A stretch of DNA of 55,622 bases from Rhodanobacter sp. (GCA_004298505.1 SCRO01000085.1:1-55622); one strand, 5' to 3'; positions 34,635-43,888 are shown, counted from the first letter of the stretch. Translations and numbers: made by a program. Notes: a model not told the origin generated them from the letters alone.

Positions 34635-36623
34635 TCAGTGCGGCGCGCCCGCCAGCATCGCCGCGATTTTCGCCATATGCGATTCGGCAGTTTCGCGGGT
34701 CACTTCCTTGTCGGCCTCTTGATCCTTGCCCTGCCAGTGCAGGTCGGCCGGCGGCAGTTCGTGCAGGAAGCGGCTGGGCTGGTTACGGTGCAGTTCGCCG
34801 TAGCGCCTGGTCTGTGCGCACCAGGACAGCGTCAGCAACTCTTTCGCGCGGGTGATGCCGACGTACATCAGCCGGCGCTCCTCGTCGAGGCGCCCTTCGT
34901 CGATGGCGCCTTCGTGCGGTAGCGTGCCGTCCTCGCAGCCGACGATGAAGACGAAGCGGAACTCCAGTCCCTTGGCGGCATGCAGGGTCATCATGCGCAC
35001 GGCATTGCCCGGTTCATCGCGGTCGGCATGGCTGAGCAGCGCCAGTTGCGCGGCGAGGTCGCCGGCCGAGTTGCCGCCCTTGCGCATCGCGCGAAACCAG
35101 TCAACGAGCTCTTTCAAATTACCCAGTTTGCGCTCGCGCACGCTGGCATCGGGCGTGCCGGCAGCGATCTGCGCGGCGTAGCCGGTACGCGTCAGGATCC
35201 GCTCGACCAGCTCGGCGGCGCTTTCGTGCAGCGAGGCGCTGCGCAATTCATCCAGCAGGTTGGCAAACGAGGCCAGTGCCGCGGCCGGGCGTGGAGTGAG
35301 CTGGCGCAGCACGCCGTCACTGCGGCTCGCCTCGAGCAGGGAGCAGTGGCGCGACTGCGCGATCTGGCCCAGCTTCTGCAGCGTGGTGGCACCGATTTCC
35401 CGCTTCGGCACATTCACCACGCGCAGGAAGGCGGCGTCGTCGCTCGGGTTGGTCAGCAAACGCAGGTAGCACAGCAGGTCCTTCACCTCGGCGCGATCGA
35501 GAAACGAGAGCGCGCCGGTGAGGTGATACGGAATCCGCGCCAGGCGTAGCGCCTTCTCGAGCACCCGTGCCTGAAAGTTGCCGCGATACAGGATTGCCAT
35601 GTCGTGCCAGCGCGCCTGGTGCCTGTCGGCCAGGGTGGTGGCGATCGCGGCGACGCGGTCGGCCTCCTGCTCCGCTTCCTTGCACTCCAGCACGCGGATC
35701 GGCAAGCCCTCGGGAAGCTCGCTCCACAACTTTTTTTCGTGCTGGTGCGGGTTGTTGGCGATCAGCGCGTTGGCCGCGCGCAGGATGCGTTTGCCGCAGC
35801 GGTAGTTCTGTTCGAGCTTGATCACGCGCAGGTTCGGCCAGTCGCGGCCGAATTGGTCGATGTTCTCCGGGTTGGCACCACGCCAGGCGTAAATAGACTG
35901 ATCGTCATCACCCACGCAGGTAATGTTGCCGCGCGCGCCGGTCAGCGTCTTGAGCAGCCTGTATTGCGCGTCATTGGTGTCCTGGTATTCGTCCACCAGC
36001 AGGTAGCGCAAGCGCTCGCGCCAGATGCCGCGGCATGCGGCGTCGCCTTCCAGGACACGCAGCGGCAGCCGGATCAAGTCGTCGAAATCCACCGCGTTGA
36101 ACGCCGCCAGGCGCTGCTGGTACAGGTCGTAGATGGTTGCCGCTTCCAGCTCGCGCGGGCTGCGTGCGGCAGCCAGTGCTTCCTCCGGCGAAAGCCCGCC
36201 GTTCTTGGCGCGGCTGAGCAAATTGCGCAGGCCGAACAGGGCCTCGGGCTTGGCCCCTTTCGGCGCGAGCTCCTTGACGATGCCGCTGCTGTCGTCGGCG
36301 TCGAGCACCGAGAAGCCGCGGCGCAGGCCGGCGCGGGCGTGTTCGATCTGCAGGAATTTCAGCCCCAGCGCATGGAAGGTGCTGACGGTGAGCGCGGCGG
36401 CATCTTCGCTGCTAACCAGCTTTGCCACGCGCTCGCGCATCTCGCGCGCGGCCTTGTTGGTGAAGGTGATCGCGGCAATCTTCGCGGCGCCGAGTTGGCG
36501 GCGCTGGATCAGGTAGGCGATCTTCTGCGTGATCACGCTGGTCTTGCCGGAACCGGCCCCGGCCAGTACCAGCAGGGGCCCCTCGCAGTATTCCACGGCG
36601 GCCAGTTGTTGTGGGTTGAGCAT
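34635..36623 (-). CDS. rep: ATP-dependent DNA helicase Rep (UvrD family)
   Basis: The 662-aa superfamily-1A helicase matches Rep (673 aa in E. coli). It has LNPQQLAAVEYCEGPLLVLAG, Walker A GAGSGKT (22-28), ITFTNKAAREM (motif Ia), LLVDEYQDTN (motif II), the GDDDQSIYAWRGA motif III and MTLHAAKGLEF near the C-terminus. It unwinds 3'-5' ahead of replication forks and at restarted forks. Rep helicase is also the partner of many rolling-circle Rep proteins in gammaproteobacteria, which is relevant to the HUH element at 1-3780. Confidence 0.95.
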   Translation of the reverse strand: MLNPQQLAAVEYCEGPLLVLAGAGSGKTSVITQKIAYLIQRRQLGAAKIAAITFTNKAAREMRERVAKLVSSEDAAALTVSTFHALGLKFLQIEHARAGLRRGFSVLDADDSSGIVKELAPKGAKPEALFGLRNLLSRAKNGGLSPEEALAAARSPRELEAATIYDLYQQRLAAFNAVDFDDLIRLPLRVLEGDAACRGIWRERLRYLLVDEYQDTNDAQYRLLKTLTGARGNITCVGDDDQSIYAWRGANPENIDQFGRDWPNLRVIKLEQNYRCGKRILRAANALIANNPHQHEKKLWSELPEGLPIRVLECKEAEQEADRVAAIATTLADRHQARWHDMAILYRGNFQARVLEKALRLARIPYHLTGALSFLDRAEVKDLLCYLRLLTNPSDDAAFLRVVNVPKREIGATTLQKLGQIAQSRHCSLLEASRSDGVLRQLTPRPAAALASFANLLDELRSASLHESAAELVERILTRTGYAAQIAAGTPDASVRERKLGNLKELVDWFRAMRKGGNSAGDLAAQLALLSHADRDEPGNAVRMMTLHAAKGLEFRFVFIVGCEDGTLPHEGAIDEGRLDEERRLMYVGITRAKELLTLSWCAQTRRYGELHRNQPSRFLHELPPADLHWQGKDQEADKEVTRETAESHMAKIAAMLAGAPH

Positions 36624-36827
36624 GGATCGGAACAGTGCGTGATGCGGAGACCGATGTTAACAGAGCGGCGCTGGCCGGCCGGCGGGTCTGCGCCATAAGT
36701 GGCCGTACCACGGCCTACGGGAAGCGGCGCGACCGCGCACCGTCCGTCGCATGCGTACCCGGTGTGGCAGCAAGACTTCGACCAGCTGCTTCCCGCGCGA
36801 CTGGCGCCGCAGCCACGCCGGGCACCG

Positions 36828-36920
36828 CTACCGGCTGGCCCGCTCGCGGGCGATGCTCTGGCTCTGATGCACGAAGTTGGATCAAATCAACAGCATCGCC
36901 TGCAAGCGGGCTCCGGTTAC
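36828..36920. repeat. GTAG-type REP inverted pair, copy 4 (diverged)
   Basis: The left arm (36828-36857) holds CCCGCTCGCGGGCGATGCT. The right arm (36892-36920) holds AGCATCGCCTGCAAGCGGGC. The GTAG head is degraded to TACCGG. It lies 46 bp upstream of tdk, in the 343-bp gap between divergent rep and tdk. It is the only copy here not touching a stop codon. The rest of that gap shows nothing recognisable. Confidence 0.7.
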
Positions 36921-36966
36921 TCAATGTCCGCGCTACCATGTGTAGTCACCGACCGAACGTGCGCCC

Positions 36967-37686
36967 ATGGCCAAGCTCTACTTCTATTACTCGGCGATGA
37001 ACGCCGGCAAGACCACCACGTTGCTGCAGAGCGCGTACAACTACCACGAGCGCGGTATGCGCACGCTGATCCTGAAGCCGGATATGGATACCCGCGAGCA
37101 TGACGAACCCCGATCCGACCCTGGGGGCCACCTTCCCTCGCAAGCGGGAGAAGGGGAGAAAGTGCAGCCTGCGGCTGCGGACACCACGCTGGTGGCTTCG
37201 CGCATCGGCCTGAAGGCGAATGCGCGGCGCTTCAGCCGCGATGAGGATTTGTTAGCCCTGGTCGAGGCGGATATCGCATCGCGCGGCGCCTTGCACTGTG
37301 TGTTTGTCGACGAGGCGCAGTTCCTGAGCAAGGCGCAGGTGTGGCAGATCAGCGACGTGGTCGACCGGCTGCATATCCCGGTGCTCGCGTACGGCCTACG
37401 TACCGATTTCCGCGGCGAGCTGTTCGAGGGCAGCCATCATCTGCTGGCCTGGGCCGACAACCTGGTGGAGATCAAGACGATCTGCCATACCGGCCGCAAG
37501 GCCACCATGGTGGTGCGCGTGGATGAACAGGGCCGCGCGGTGACCGACGGCCCGCAGGTTGAGATCGGCGGCAACGAACGCTATGTCTCGGTGAGCCGCG
37601 CCGAGTTCAAGAAGATCAGCGCGGGCCAGGGCCGTATCGAGCTGCAGCAAACCGTGCTGCCGCTCGACTCCACCGGCGGCGTGTAG
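36967..37686 (+). CDS. tdk: thymidine kinase with an in-frame repeat insertion
   Basis: Thymidine kinase phosphorylates thymidine in nucleotide salvage. The N-terminus ([14 protein letters not shown], Walker A), [24 protein letters not shown] and [11 protein letters not shown] follow E. coli Tdk. Between DTRE and LVASRIGL about 30 residues (44-75, nt about 37096-37190) are inserted relative to E. coli, making 239 aa against about 205. The inserted DNA contains a CCCTCGC/GCGGGAGAAGG palindrome like intergenic repeats. The zinc-binding CxxC is altered (CHTG) and a later Cys is Ser (SVSRAEF), so zinc binding is doubtful. The TAG stop comes from a REP. Confidence 0.92.
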   Translation: MAKLYFYYSAMNAGKTTTLLQSAYNYHERGMRTLILKPDMDTREHDEPRSDPGGHLPSQAGEGEKVQPAAADTTLVASRIGLKANARRFSRDEDLLALVEADIASRGALHCVFVDEAQFLSKAQVWQISDVVDRLHIPVLAYGLRTDFRGELFEGSHHLLAWADNLVEIKTICHTGRKATMVVRVDEQGRAVTDGPQVEIGGNERYVSVSRAEFKKISAGQGRIELQQTVLPLDSTGGV

Positions 37687-37748
37687 GAGCCCCTTTGATC
37701 TTCCATTGTGCATCAGAGCAACAGCATCGCCCGCGAGCGGGCTCCTAC
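37683..37748. repeat. GTAG-type REP inverted pair, copy 5, with T-run
   Basis: The left arm is shortened. GTGTAGGAGCCC (37681-37692) pairs perfectly with GGGCTCCTACAC (37739-37750), and the full right arm is 37724-37748. A run of six T (37753-37758) follows, so it can act as a real Rho-independent terminator for tdk. It provides the tdk TAG stop at 37684-37686. Confidence 0.8.
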
Positions 37749-37800
37749 ACGATTTTTTCGGCCTGGGCGTTGCCCGGTCGCCGCTTGATCAAGGAATGTG

Positions 37801-38568
37801 ATGAGCCACCCGATCACCATCCCTGCCTGGCAGCGCCCGCACTGGCAGGCCAGCGACGAGAAGATCCTGCTGCAGTTCTATGTGTTCGGGAAGTTCGGCG
37901 CCGTGCGCGTGCCGTCGCAAGACTACGGCAGCCCTGGCCTGCCACCAGGCATTACCGCCACCAGCCATCGCCAGGCCGACCTGCGTAGCTGGGACGGCTA
38001 TCCGCTGAAAGGCGCGATGGGACGCATGTACAAGGCCGATGCGCCGCAGGCTTGCCAGCGTGCCCTGGATGCACCCGAAGTGATGGTGGTGCGCGGCACG
38101 CTGCCGGACAGCCCGGCCACCGGCTACCTACGCGATACCCTGGGCGTACTGGCGGGGATGCTCGATATCGGTGGCGTGGCGGTTCTCGATCCGCAGATCC
38201 TCAGCCTGCTCGATGCCGATGCCTGGCGTCGGCACTACCTGATCCGCGATGGCGCGCCGATCCGCCACCATCTGCTGATCCTGTGCGAAGGCGAGCCCGA
38301 GCCGGGCCGCTCGTGGATCCACACCCGCGGCATGCGCAAGTTCGGCCGCCCCGACATCAGCATCCATCAGGTGCCTGATGCCGCGATCGACCGTGCCGGC
38401 GCGTTGTGCGAGCAGCTGGTCGAGCTGCAGGTGCTGGGTGCACATTTCACCGACGGTCAGCTGCTTGAGGGTGACGCTATGCCGACGGGTCTCGTGGCGA
38501 AGCTCGGCGGCGGCATCGACGATCCGCAGTTCAACAACAGCTGGGTCGGGTTCCGCTGGCAGTCGTAA
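37801..38568 (+). CDS. conserved hypothetical protein
   Basis: The 255-aa soluble protein has no signal peptide or membrane segment. It shows an acidic/aromatic start (IPAWQRPHWQASDEKILLQF), then WDGYPLKGAMGRMY, DIGGVAVLDPQ, HHLLILCEGEPEPGRSW and IHTRGMRKFGRPDISIHQV. The last block recalls DUF4261-type proteins, but I would not assign it on this alone. ATG 37801 is well supported by AAGGA five nt upstream; the GTG just before it (37798) is less likely. It converges on the nitroreductase gene across a 75-bp gap holding a hairpin. Confidence 0.75.
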   Translation: MSHPITIPAWQRPHWQASDEKILLQFYVFGKFGAVRVPSQDYGSPGLPPGITATSHRQADLRSWDGYPLKGAMGRMYKADAPQACQRALDAPEVMVVRGTLPDSPATGYLRDTLGVLAGMLDIGGVAVLDPQILSLLDADAWRRHYLIRDGAPIRHHLLILCEGEPEPGRSWIHTRGMRKFGRPDISIHQVPDAAIDRAGALCEQLVELQVLGAHFTDGQLLEGDAMPTGLVAKLGGGIDDPQFNNSWVGFRWQS

Positions 38569-38576
38569 CGAATCAA

Positions 38577-38613
38577 GGCGGAAAGAGAGGCATAGGTGTG
38601 CTCCCTTTCCGCC
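38577..38613. terminator. hairpin between convergent genes
   Basis: GGCGGAAAG (38577-38585) pairs with CTTTCCGCC (38605-38613) around a 19-nt loop that can partly extend the stem. It lies between the stops of two convergent genes. No long T-run follows on either side, so termination strength is uncertain. Confidence 0.45.
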
Positions 38614-38643
38614 GGTCCCGTGCGCATGACGCGCTCACCAGGC

Positions 38644-39243
38644 TCAGCCCTTGACGATGAAGCGCTGGCTGTCTTCCATGAAGGCCTTCTCGCCGAAACC
38701 ACCTTCATGGGAACCGAACGGCATCTGCGCGCGCAGTTTCCATGAGGCGGGCACGTTCCATTCCTGGCGGGTCGCTTCGTCCGTCACCGGGTTGTAGTGC
38801 TGCAGGCTGGCGCCCACGCCGGCTTCGGTCAACGCCAGCCACACGGCGAATTGGGCCATGCCGCCGGATTGCTCGGACCATACCGGGAAGTTGTCCGCGT
38901 AAAGCGCGAACTGTTGCTGCATCCTGGTGACCGCAGCCTGGTCCTCGTAGAACAGGACGGTGCCGACGCCGGCGGCGAAGCTGTCCAGCTTGGCGGCGGT
39001 CGCGGCGAAGGCGTCTGCCGGCACGATCTTGCCGAGCTCCTGTTTGGCCAGTGACCAGAACTTCTCGCTCTGCTCGCCGAACAGGATTACGGCGCGCGAA
39101 CTCTGCGCGTTGAACGGGGATGGCGCATGCCGCACGGCTTCCTTGATCAAGGCGGTGAGCGCGTCCTTGTCCAGCGACACGTTCTTGCCCAATGCGTACT
39201 GGGTGCGGCGTTTCTTCAGCGATTCGATCATGGTGCTGTTCAT
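38644..39243 (-). CDS. nitroreductase-family oxidoreductase
   Basis: The 199-aa FMN-dependent protein belongs to the nitroreductase superfamily. It has an N-terminal basic FMN-phosphate contact (KKRRTQYALGKN), the PSPFNAQSSRAVILFG active-site region and a late GASLQHYNPVTD segment, as in YdgI/YfhC-like members. It probably reduces quinones or nitro-compounds with NAD(P)H. ATG 39243 is preceded by a GGAG-type site. The 250-bp gap upstream has two CAATTCG direct repeats (39439, 39461), 22 bp apart, of unknown use. Confidence 0.85.
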   Translation of the reverse strand: MNSTMIESLKKRRTQYALGKNVSLDKDALTALIKEAVRHAPSPFNAQSSRAVILFGEQSEKFWSLAKQELGKIVPADAFAATAAKLDSFAAGVGTVLFYEDQAAVTRMQQQFALYADNFPVWSEQSGGMAQFAVWLALTEAGVGASLQHYNPVTDEATRQEWNVPASWKLRAQMPFGSHEGGFGEKAFMEDSQRFIVKG

Positions 39244-39493
39244 GGAGATTCCTCAAGCATGTAGGGAGTCGATGCGTTGGAATCGTGGTACGGAAATGTC
39301 TTGGCCAGGGAAACAGTCGCTAGGCGGCTGCTTCGCGAGCCGTTACCTGGATAGCGCGCCGGCTTGGCCGCGTCATGCAAGTCCCGATACGATTCACAGA
39401 CGATGATATTAGTCGCGAAAATGGCTCTGGCTAGTTGGCAATTCGTACTTGGTCTGTTTCCAATTCGGATACAATCGGCACATGTTCGATACA

Positions 39494-40321
39494 TCATCGC
39501 TGACAGTGCGGGCACCAGAACGTGGAGCGCTGGCCCAGCACCGCCTGTCGGATCGAGGTGCCGCAGATGCGGCAGGGTTGGCCGGCGCGGCCATACACGT
39601 ACAACTCGCGCAAGAAATAGCCCGGGGCGCCATCGGGATTGAGAAAGTCACGCAAGGTGGTGCCACCGCACTCGATCGCCCAGGCCAGGATGCGCTTCAC
39701 TTCCGTCGCCAGCCGCGCGTAGCGTGCGCGCGCGACGGCGCCAGCGGCGCGGCGCGGATCGATGCCGGCGGCGAACAGCACTTCGCTGGCGTAGATGTTG
39801 CCCACGCCCACCACCACCGCACTGTCCATCAGGAACAGTTTCACCGCGGCGGTGCGGCCACGCGAGCGCCGCCACAGCAGGTCGCCGTCGAACGCATCGG
39901 CAAGCGGTTCGGGGCCGAGATGCGCCAATAGTTCATGGGTTTCGCCCGGTGCCTGCCACAGCAGGCAGCCGAAGCGGCGCGGGTCGGTGAAACGCAGGAT
40001 GCGCGGCGCCTGCGCGAGCGTGCGCTCCAGCGCGATGTCGACATGGTCGTGCTTGCCCACCGGTGCGTCCGGCGGCAGCACGCGCAGCACGCCGGACATG
40101 CCCAGGTGCAGCAGGGCACTGCCGGCGGCCGTGTGCAGCAGCAGATACTTCGCGCGCCGTTCCACCGCATCGATGCGCTGGCCGGGCAGCAGCGCACTGA
40201 TCTCGGCGGGAATTGGCCAGCGCAGATCCGGGCGACGCAGGATGACGCCTGTCACGCGCCGGCCGATCAGGTACGGCGCGATGCCGCGGCGGGTGGTTTC
40301 GACTTCAGGCAATTCAGGCAC
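39494..40321 (-). CDS. mutM: formamidopyrimidine-DNA glycosylase (Fpg)
   Basis: MutM removes 8-oxoguanine and other oxidised purines from DNA. The 275-aa protein begins (M)PELPEVE, so Pro2 and Glu3 are the catalytic residues after removal of the initiator. It ends with the zinc finger CRICGTSI...FWCPHCQR. The start is a GTG at 40321, fixed by this invariant N-terminus; the longer frame upstream would bury Pro2. It lies 16 bp after the four-gene ABC operon and is probably part of it. Confidence 0.96.
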   Translation of the reverse strand: MPELPEVETTRRGIAPYLIGRRVTGVILRRPDLRWPIPAEISALLPGQRIDAVERRAKYLLLHTAAGSALLHLGMSGVLRVLPPDAPVGKHDHVDIALERTLAQAPRILRFTDPRRFGCLLWQAPGETHELLAHLGPEPLADAFDGDLLWRRSRGRTAAVKLFLMDSAVVVGVGNIYASEVLFAAGIDPRRAAGAVARARYARLATEVKRILAWAIECGGTTLRDFLNPDGAPGYFLRELYVYGRAGQPCRICGTSIRQAVLGQRSTFWCPHCQR

Positions 40322-40337
40322 GGCATGATTCCGCGAT

Positions 40338-40835
40338 TCAATGCAACTCGGTGGTCTTGATTTCCGGCGAGCGCGGCATGTAACGCGCCGACACCAGTGC
40401 AACGCGCTGACCAACTTGCACGTACTGCTGCGGTCCGGTCACCGCGCTGACACCGAACGCCAGCGTTTGGCCATCCAGGTCGAGCACGGCACGCGGTGGC
40501 GCCAGGCCGATTTTCGCCCGATCGAAGTCGCCGAGCGGGCGCCAGCTCAGCACCGGCGCAGCAGCGATATCCGTCAGGTCGTTCAGCCGATCATCATCGG
40601 TCACCTGGCGCGCGGTGCCGTCGGTACGCCACCAATGGCCGTCGCTGCGCTTCTCGTAGTGCAGGGTGGCGGCACCGGGCAGGGTGAGGCTGATGTGGCT
40701 GATTGTCGTCGGGTCGAGTGCGGTCAGGCTGCCATTCCCGTGGCTGGTATCGCGCTGCCATTGCCAGCCGGCAAGTGCGAGCAACGCCAGCACGGCGCAC
40801 AGCAGCAACAGACGTTGGCGCGTGGCGCGCTTCAT
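40338..40835 (-). CDS. DUF4340-like protein of the ABC operon
   Basis: The 165-aa protein has an N-terminal membrane anchor ([16 protein letters not shown]) and an extracytoplasmic domain ([34 protein letters not shown]). This has the pattern of DUF4340 proteins, which travel with GldG-like genes. It is shorter than typical DUF4340 proteins. It starts 3 bp after the GldG-like gene stops, so the two are cotranscribed. Function unknown; it probably assembles with the transporter on the periplasmic side. Confidence 0.7.
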   Translation of the reverse strand: MKRATRQRLLLLCAVLALLALAGWQWQRDTSHGNGSLTALDPTTISHISLTLPGAATLHYEKRSDGHWWRTDGTARQVTDDDRLNDLTDIAAAPVLSWRPLGDFDRAKIGLAPPRAVLDLDGQTLAFGVSAVTGPQQYVQVGQRVALVSARYMPRSPEIKTTELH

Positions 40836-40838
40836 CGT

Positions 40839-42194
40839 TCAGCGCCGGCGCCGACGCCACACGATCGCGCCACCGATCAGCAGCAGCAGCAGCGGCAGCA
40901 CGATCAGAAAACCAAAGCTCAGCGCATTCAGTTCGCCCTGCGAGATTTCCAGCAGCCGGTCCGGTGCGCCGCGCGGCGGCAAGTTGACCAGCTTGTCGTC
41001 GCCCAGCAGCCAGTCGAACACGCGCTCGCCCAACGCGCGGTTGCCACCATTGCCCAGGAAAGTGTTGGAGAGGAAATCGCCGTCGCCGATCACCACGGCG
41101 CGCTGTTCACTCTTGTCCGGGCTGGGTGACAGCCGACTCAGCGCAAAGCCGAAATCCAGCGGGCCTTTCAGTTCGCCGGCGGTGGCGTCGAAGCGGATGT
41201 CCGAGGTCTTCGTGTTGTCGATCGGCTTGAACGCGGTCCAGCTCTGCGGGCTGGAACGCAGGAACGCCTGCACGGCCCACTTCGTGCGAGCGACCTGCGC
41301 CAGTGCCGACACCTGCGGGAACAGCGTGGTCAGCTGAAAGCCCTGGGTGATCGCCTGCGGCGGGTAACTGCCTAGCGCGATCATGCGTGGATCGTGCAGG
41401 CCCAGCGCGGTGCCGGAACCGTCGACCAGTACGCCGGGCAGCACGCGTACGCCAAGCGCCTCGGCCAGCGGCTTGAGGCCGAGGTCGTCGTTGCCCGGCT
41501 CGGTGAGCCACAGCAAGTTGCCACCGCTCTGCACGTAGTTCAGCAGCGCCTTCACTGCGCCCGGCGGTAGTGGCACGGTGGGACTGGCCAGCACCACCAG
41601 GTCGGTGTGCTCGGGCACCGCGTTGACCTGGGCAAAGTTCAGCGGCACCGCACGCATGCCGCGACTCTCCAGTTGCGCCATGAAGGTGCCCAGGTCGGCG
41701 TTCGCCTGGCCATTCGCACGCCGCTCGTCGTCGCCGGTGACGAAGGCGACAATGCGATCGTTGCCCCGTTGCAGCCGTTCCAGCGCGTTGGTGAGGTTGC
41801 GTTCGGAGAGCTCGTCCAGCCGCTGCTCACGGCCCTTGTAATGCAGGATCAACGCGCCATCGACGGTGACGCCGAGCTCGCGCATCTTCGCCGGGTCCAG
41901 CTGCGGGTCGACGAAGCGCAGGCTCAGGTCCGGTTTCACCGCCTGGTAGCGCTTGAGAAAACCGGCGATGGTCTGGCGCAGGTCGCCCTGCGGGTTGGCG
42001 TAGCTGACGACCTCCACCGGGCCATCCAGTTGCTTCAGTACGGCGCGGCTTTGCGCCGACAGGCTGATGCGACCATTCGCGGTCCAGTCGGCGCGGTAGT
42101 CGTAGCGGGTGCCGAGATACCCGATGGCCGCACAGGCGAGCACCAGCAGCAGCGCGAACAGCCAGCCGTCCAGACGTCTGAACACGTTGCGCAT
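40839..42194 (-). CDS. GldG-like ABC transporter auxiliary protein
   Basis: The 451-aa protein has an N-terminal transmembrane helix (LFALLLVLACAAIGYLG) and a large extracytoplasmic ABC_transp_aux/GldG domain (YRADWTANGRISLSAQSRAVLKQL and FVTGDDERR, by region). A second helix at the C-terminus precedes a basic RRRRR end. GldG works with GldA and GldF in Bacteroidetes gliding; in non-gliding proteobacteria the homologous operon has unknown substrates. The start codon overlaps the permease stop by one base (TGATG). Confidence 0.85.
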   Translation of the reverse strand: MRNVFRRLDGWLFALLLVLACAAIGYLGTRYDYRADWTANGRISLSAQSRAVLKQLDGPVEVVSYANPQGDLRQTIAGFLKRYQAVKPDLSLRFVDPQLDPAKMRELGVTVDGALILHYKGREQRLDELSERNLTNALERLQRGNDRIVAFVTGDDERRANGQANADLGTFMAQLESRGMRAVPLNFAQVNAVPEHTDLVVLASPTVPLPPGAVKALLNYVQSGGNLLWLTEPGNDDLGLKPLAEALGVRVLPGVLVDGSGTALGLHDPRMIALGSYPPQAITQGFQLTTLFPQVSALAQVARTKWAVQAFLRSSPQSWTAFKPIDNTKTSDIRFDATAGELKGPLDFGFALSRLSPSPDKSEQRAVVIGDGDFLSNTFLGNGGNRALGERVFDWLLGDDKLVNLPPRGAPDRLLEISQGELNALSFGFLIVLPLLLLLIGGAIVWRRRRR

Positions 42195-42949
42195 CAGCCA
42201 CGCTCCTTGTCAGTGGCAAGCCGGCGCGTGGCGAGCGCCAGCGAAAGCGCGATCAGCAACACGAACCACAACACGTCGGCGCTGGAGACCAGGCCGCGCA
42301 ACAGCGGCTGTACATGCGTGCTCATCGCCAGCCAGTTGATCGCGCCGCCGTTGATGCCCGTCATTTGCGCGCCCAGATTCACGCTCCACAATACCAACGC
42401 CAGGATCAGCGCAGCGGCGGCAGCGATTGCCGGATGTGAAGCAAAACTCGAGCAGGCCACGCCCAGCGCCGCCAGCGCCGCCAGCATCAGTGCGATGCCC
42501 AGCGTGGCGGCGGCCAGCTTGCCCCAGTCCAGGTGGGTGGCGTGGGCCAACGTCAGCGGCATCGCCAGAGTCAGCAGCAGCCACAGCAGCAGCCAGCCCA
42601 GGATTGCCAGGTACTTGCCCAGCACGATGCGCGATGCCGGCACGCCGGCAGCGAACAGCAGCGGCAGGGTACCGTTGCGCCGTTCGCCGGCGATCACCGA
42701 CATGGTCAGCAGCGGCACCACCAGGAAGGCCAGCTGGGCCAACTGTCCCAGCAGGGGCACCGCCACCAGGTCGGTGAAGCCGGGGCCATCGGGCAGTGCG
42801 GCGCGCTGGATCTGGCCGGCCAGGAAACTGCCCAGCAGCAAGGTGAAATTCCAGCCAAGCCAGGCCAGGGTCAGCGCAGCCAATACCCAGGCCAACGGAC
42901 GCACCAGCAGGCGACGCCATTCCAGTCGTGTCACTACCAGTGTGTTCAT
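42194..42949 (-). CDS. GldF-like ABC transporter permease
   Basis: The 251-aa protein has about six hydrophobic helices and the ABC-2 permease layout. An early cytoplasmic RLEWRRLLVRPL is followed by VPLLTMSVIAGERRNGTLPLLF, a hallmark of the NosY/GldF type. It forms the membrane channel with the ATPase whose gene it overlaps by 4 bp (42946-42949). Confidence 0.88.
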   Translation of the reverse strand: MNTLVVTRLEWRRLLVRPLAWVLAALTLAWLGWNFTLLLGSFLAGQIQRAALPDGPGFTDLVAVPLLGQLAQLAFLVVPLLTMSVIAGERRNGTLPLLFAAGVPASRIVLGKYLAILGWLLLWLLLTLAMPLTLAHATHLDWGKLAAATLGIALMLAALAALGVACSSFASHPAIAAAAALILALVLWSVNLGAQMTGINGGAINWLAMSTHVQPLLRGLVSSADVLWFVLLIALSLALATRRLATDKERG

Positions 42950-43704
42950 GCGGCCTGTACCGGGGGGTGGTTCATCGCAATCTCGAAGAAGGTCTTCTCC
43001 AGCGCGGCATGATCGTCGGCCGGCACGGCACCAGCATGGCGCAGCCTGCCCTCATGCAGGATCGCCACGCGATCGCAGACCGTGGTGACCTCGGCCAGCA
43101 GGTGCGTAGACAGGATCACCGCGGTGCCGGCCGCGGCCTGCTCGCGGATCAGCTTGCGCAGCGCGGCGACCTGCACCGGGTCGAGTGCGTTGGCCGGTTC
43201 GTCCAGCACCAGCAGGGCAGGCTGGTGCAATAGCGCGCAGGCCAACCCCAGTCGCTGGCGCTGGCCTTGCGAGAGAACGCCAGCCAGGCGTCGCGCCAGC
43301 GGCTGCAGTTCCAGTCGCTCGACGATGTTCGTGCGCGCCTCGCGCAGGGCGACGCCACGCAGCCCCCGCAGGCGGCCATGCGCATCCAGGTGTTCGGTGA
43401 TAGTCAGTTCCGGCCACAGCGGAGCACGCTCGGGCAGCCAGCCAATCCATGTGCGCGCCAGTTCGGGCCGCTCCAGGAAATCCTCGCCGTTCAGCTTGAT
43501 CTCGCCGCTGTCCGGGCGCAACGCGCCGGCGATTATCGACAACGTGGTCGATTTGCCCGCGCCGTTGACGCCGAGCAGACCCAGCACCTGGCCGCGCGGC
43601 AGCGCCAGACTCAGATCCCGCACGGCCGGACGCCCGGCCCGGCGCCGGTTGACGTGTTCCAGTTGCAGCGTTGGGATGGGTGATGCGGGAATGATCGTGG
43701 TCAT
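42946..43704 (-). CDS. GldA-like ABC transporter ATPase
   Basis: The 252-aa nucleotide-binding protein has Walker A LGVNGAGKSTT, the signature LSQGQRQRLGLACAL, Walker B LLVLDEPANALDP and the switch-histidine region ILSTHLL. This is the CcmA/NatA/GldA type of ATPase that works with ABC-2 permeases. It is first in the operon ATPase-permease-GldG-DUF4340, with mutM closely behind. The promoter should lie in 43705-43888. Confidence 0.93.
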   Translation of the reverse strand: MTTIIPASPIPTLQLEHVNRRRAGRPAVRDLSLALPRGQVLGLLGVNGAGKSTTLSIIAGALRPDSGEIKLNGEDFLERPELARTWIGWLPERAPLWPELTITEHLDAHGRLRGLRGVALREARTNIVERLELQPLARRLAGVLSQGQRQRLGLACALLHQPALLVLDEPANALDPVQVAALRKLIREQAAAGTAVILSTHLLAEVTTVCDRVAILHEGRLRHAGAVPADDHAALEKTFFEIAMNHPPVQAA

Positions 43705-43888
43705 TGCATGATTGTCACGGCGACCCCATGGTTAAACAACAGGTGATTGTCGTGTTTGCGAACCAACACCAGTTTGACGTTTGCCGCTTGACACGCTGGT
43801 ATCATGAGTAGCCAGTCGCGCTGGCAGGTACGGAAACCCCTCGCCTAGACTCCGCCCATTTCCCGCTGTTCCCCATCTGGTTATTTCC
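43705..43888. promoter_or_regulatory. divergent promoter region of the ABC operon and desaturase gene
   Basis: TTGACG (43774-43779), TTGACA (43788-43793) and TATCAT (43800-43805) lie close together on the plus strand. None of the pairs has the ideal 17-bp spacing. They are reasonable candidate elements for the desaturase gene starting at 43889. A minus-strand promoter for the ABC operon was not identified. Confidence 0.25.
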
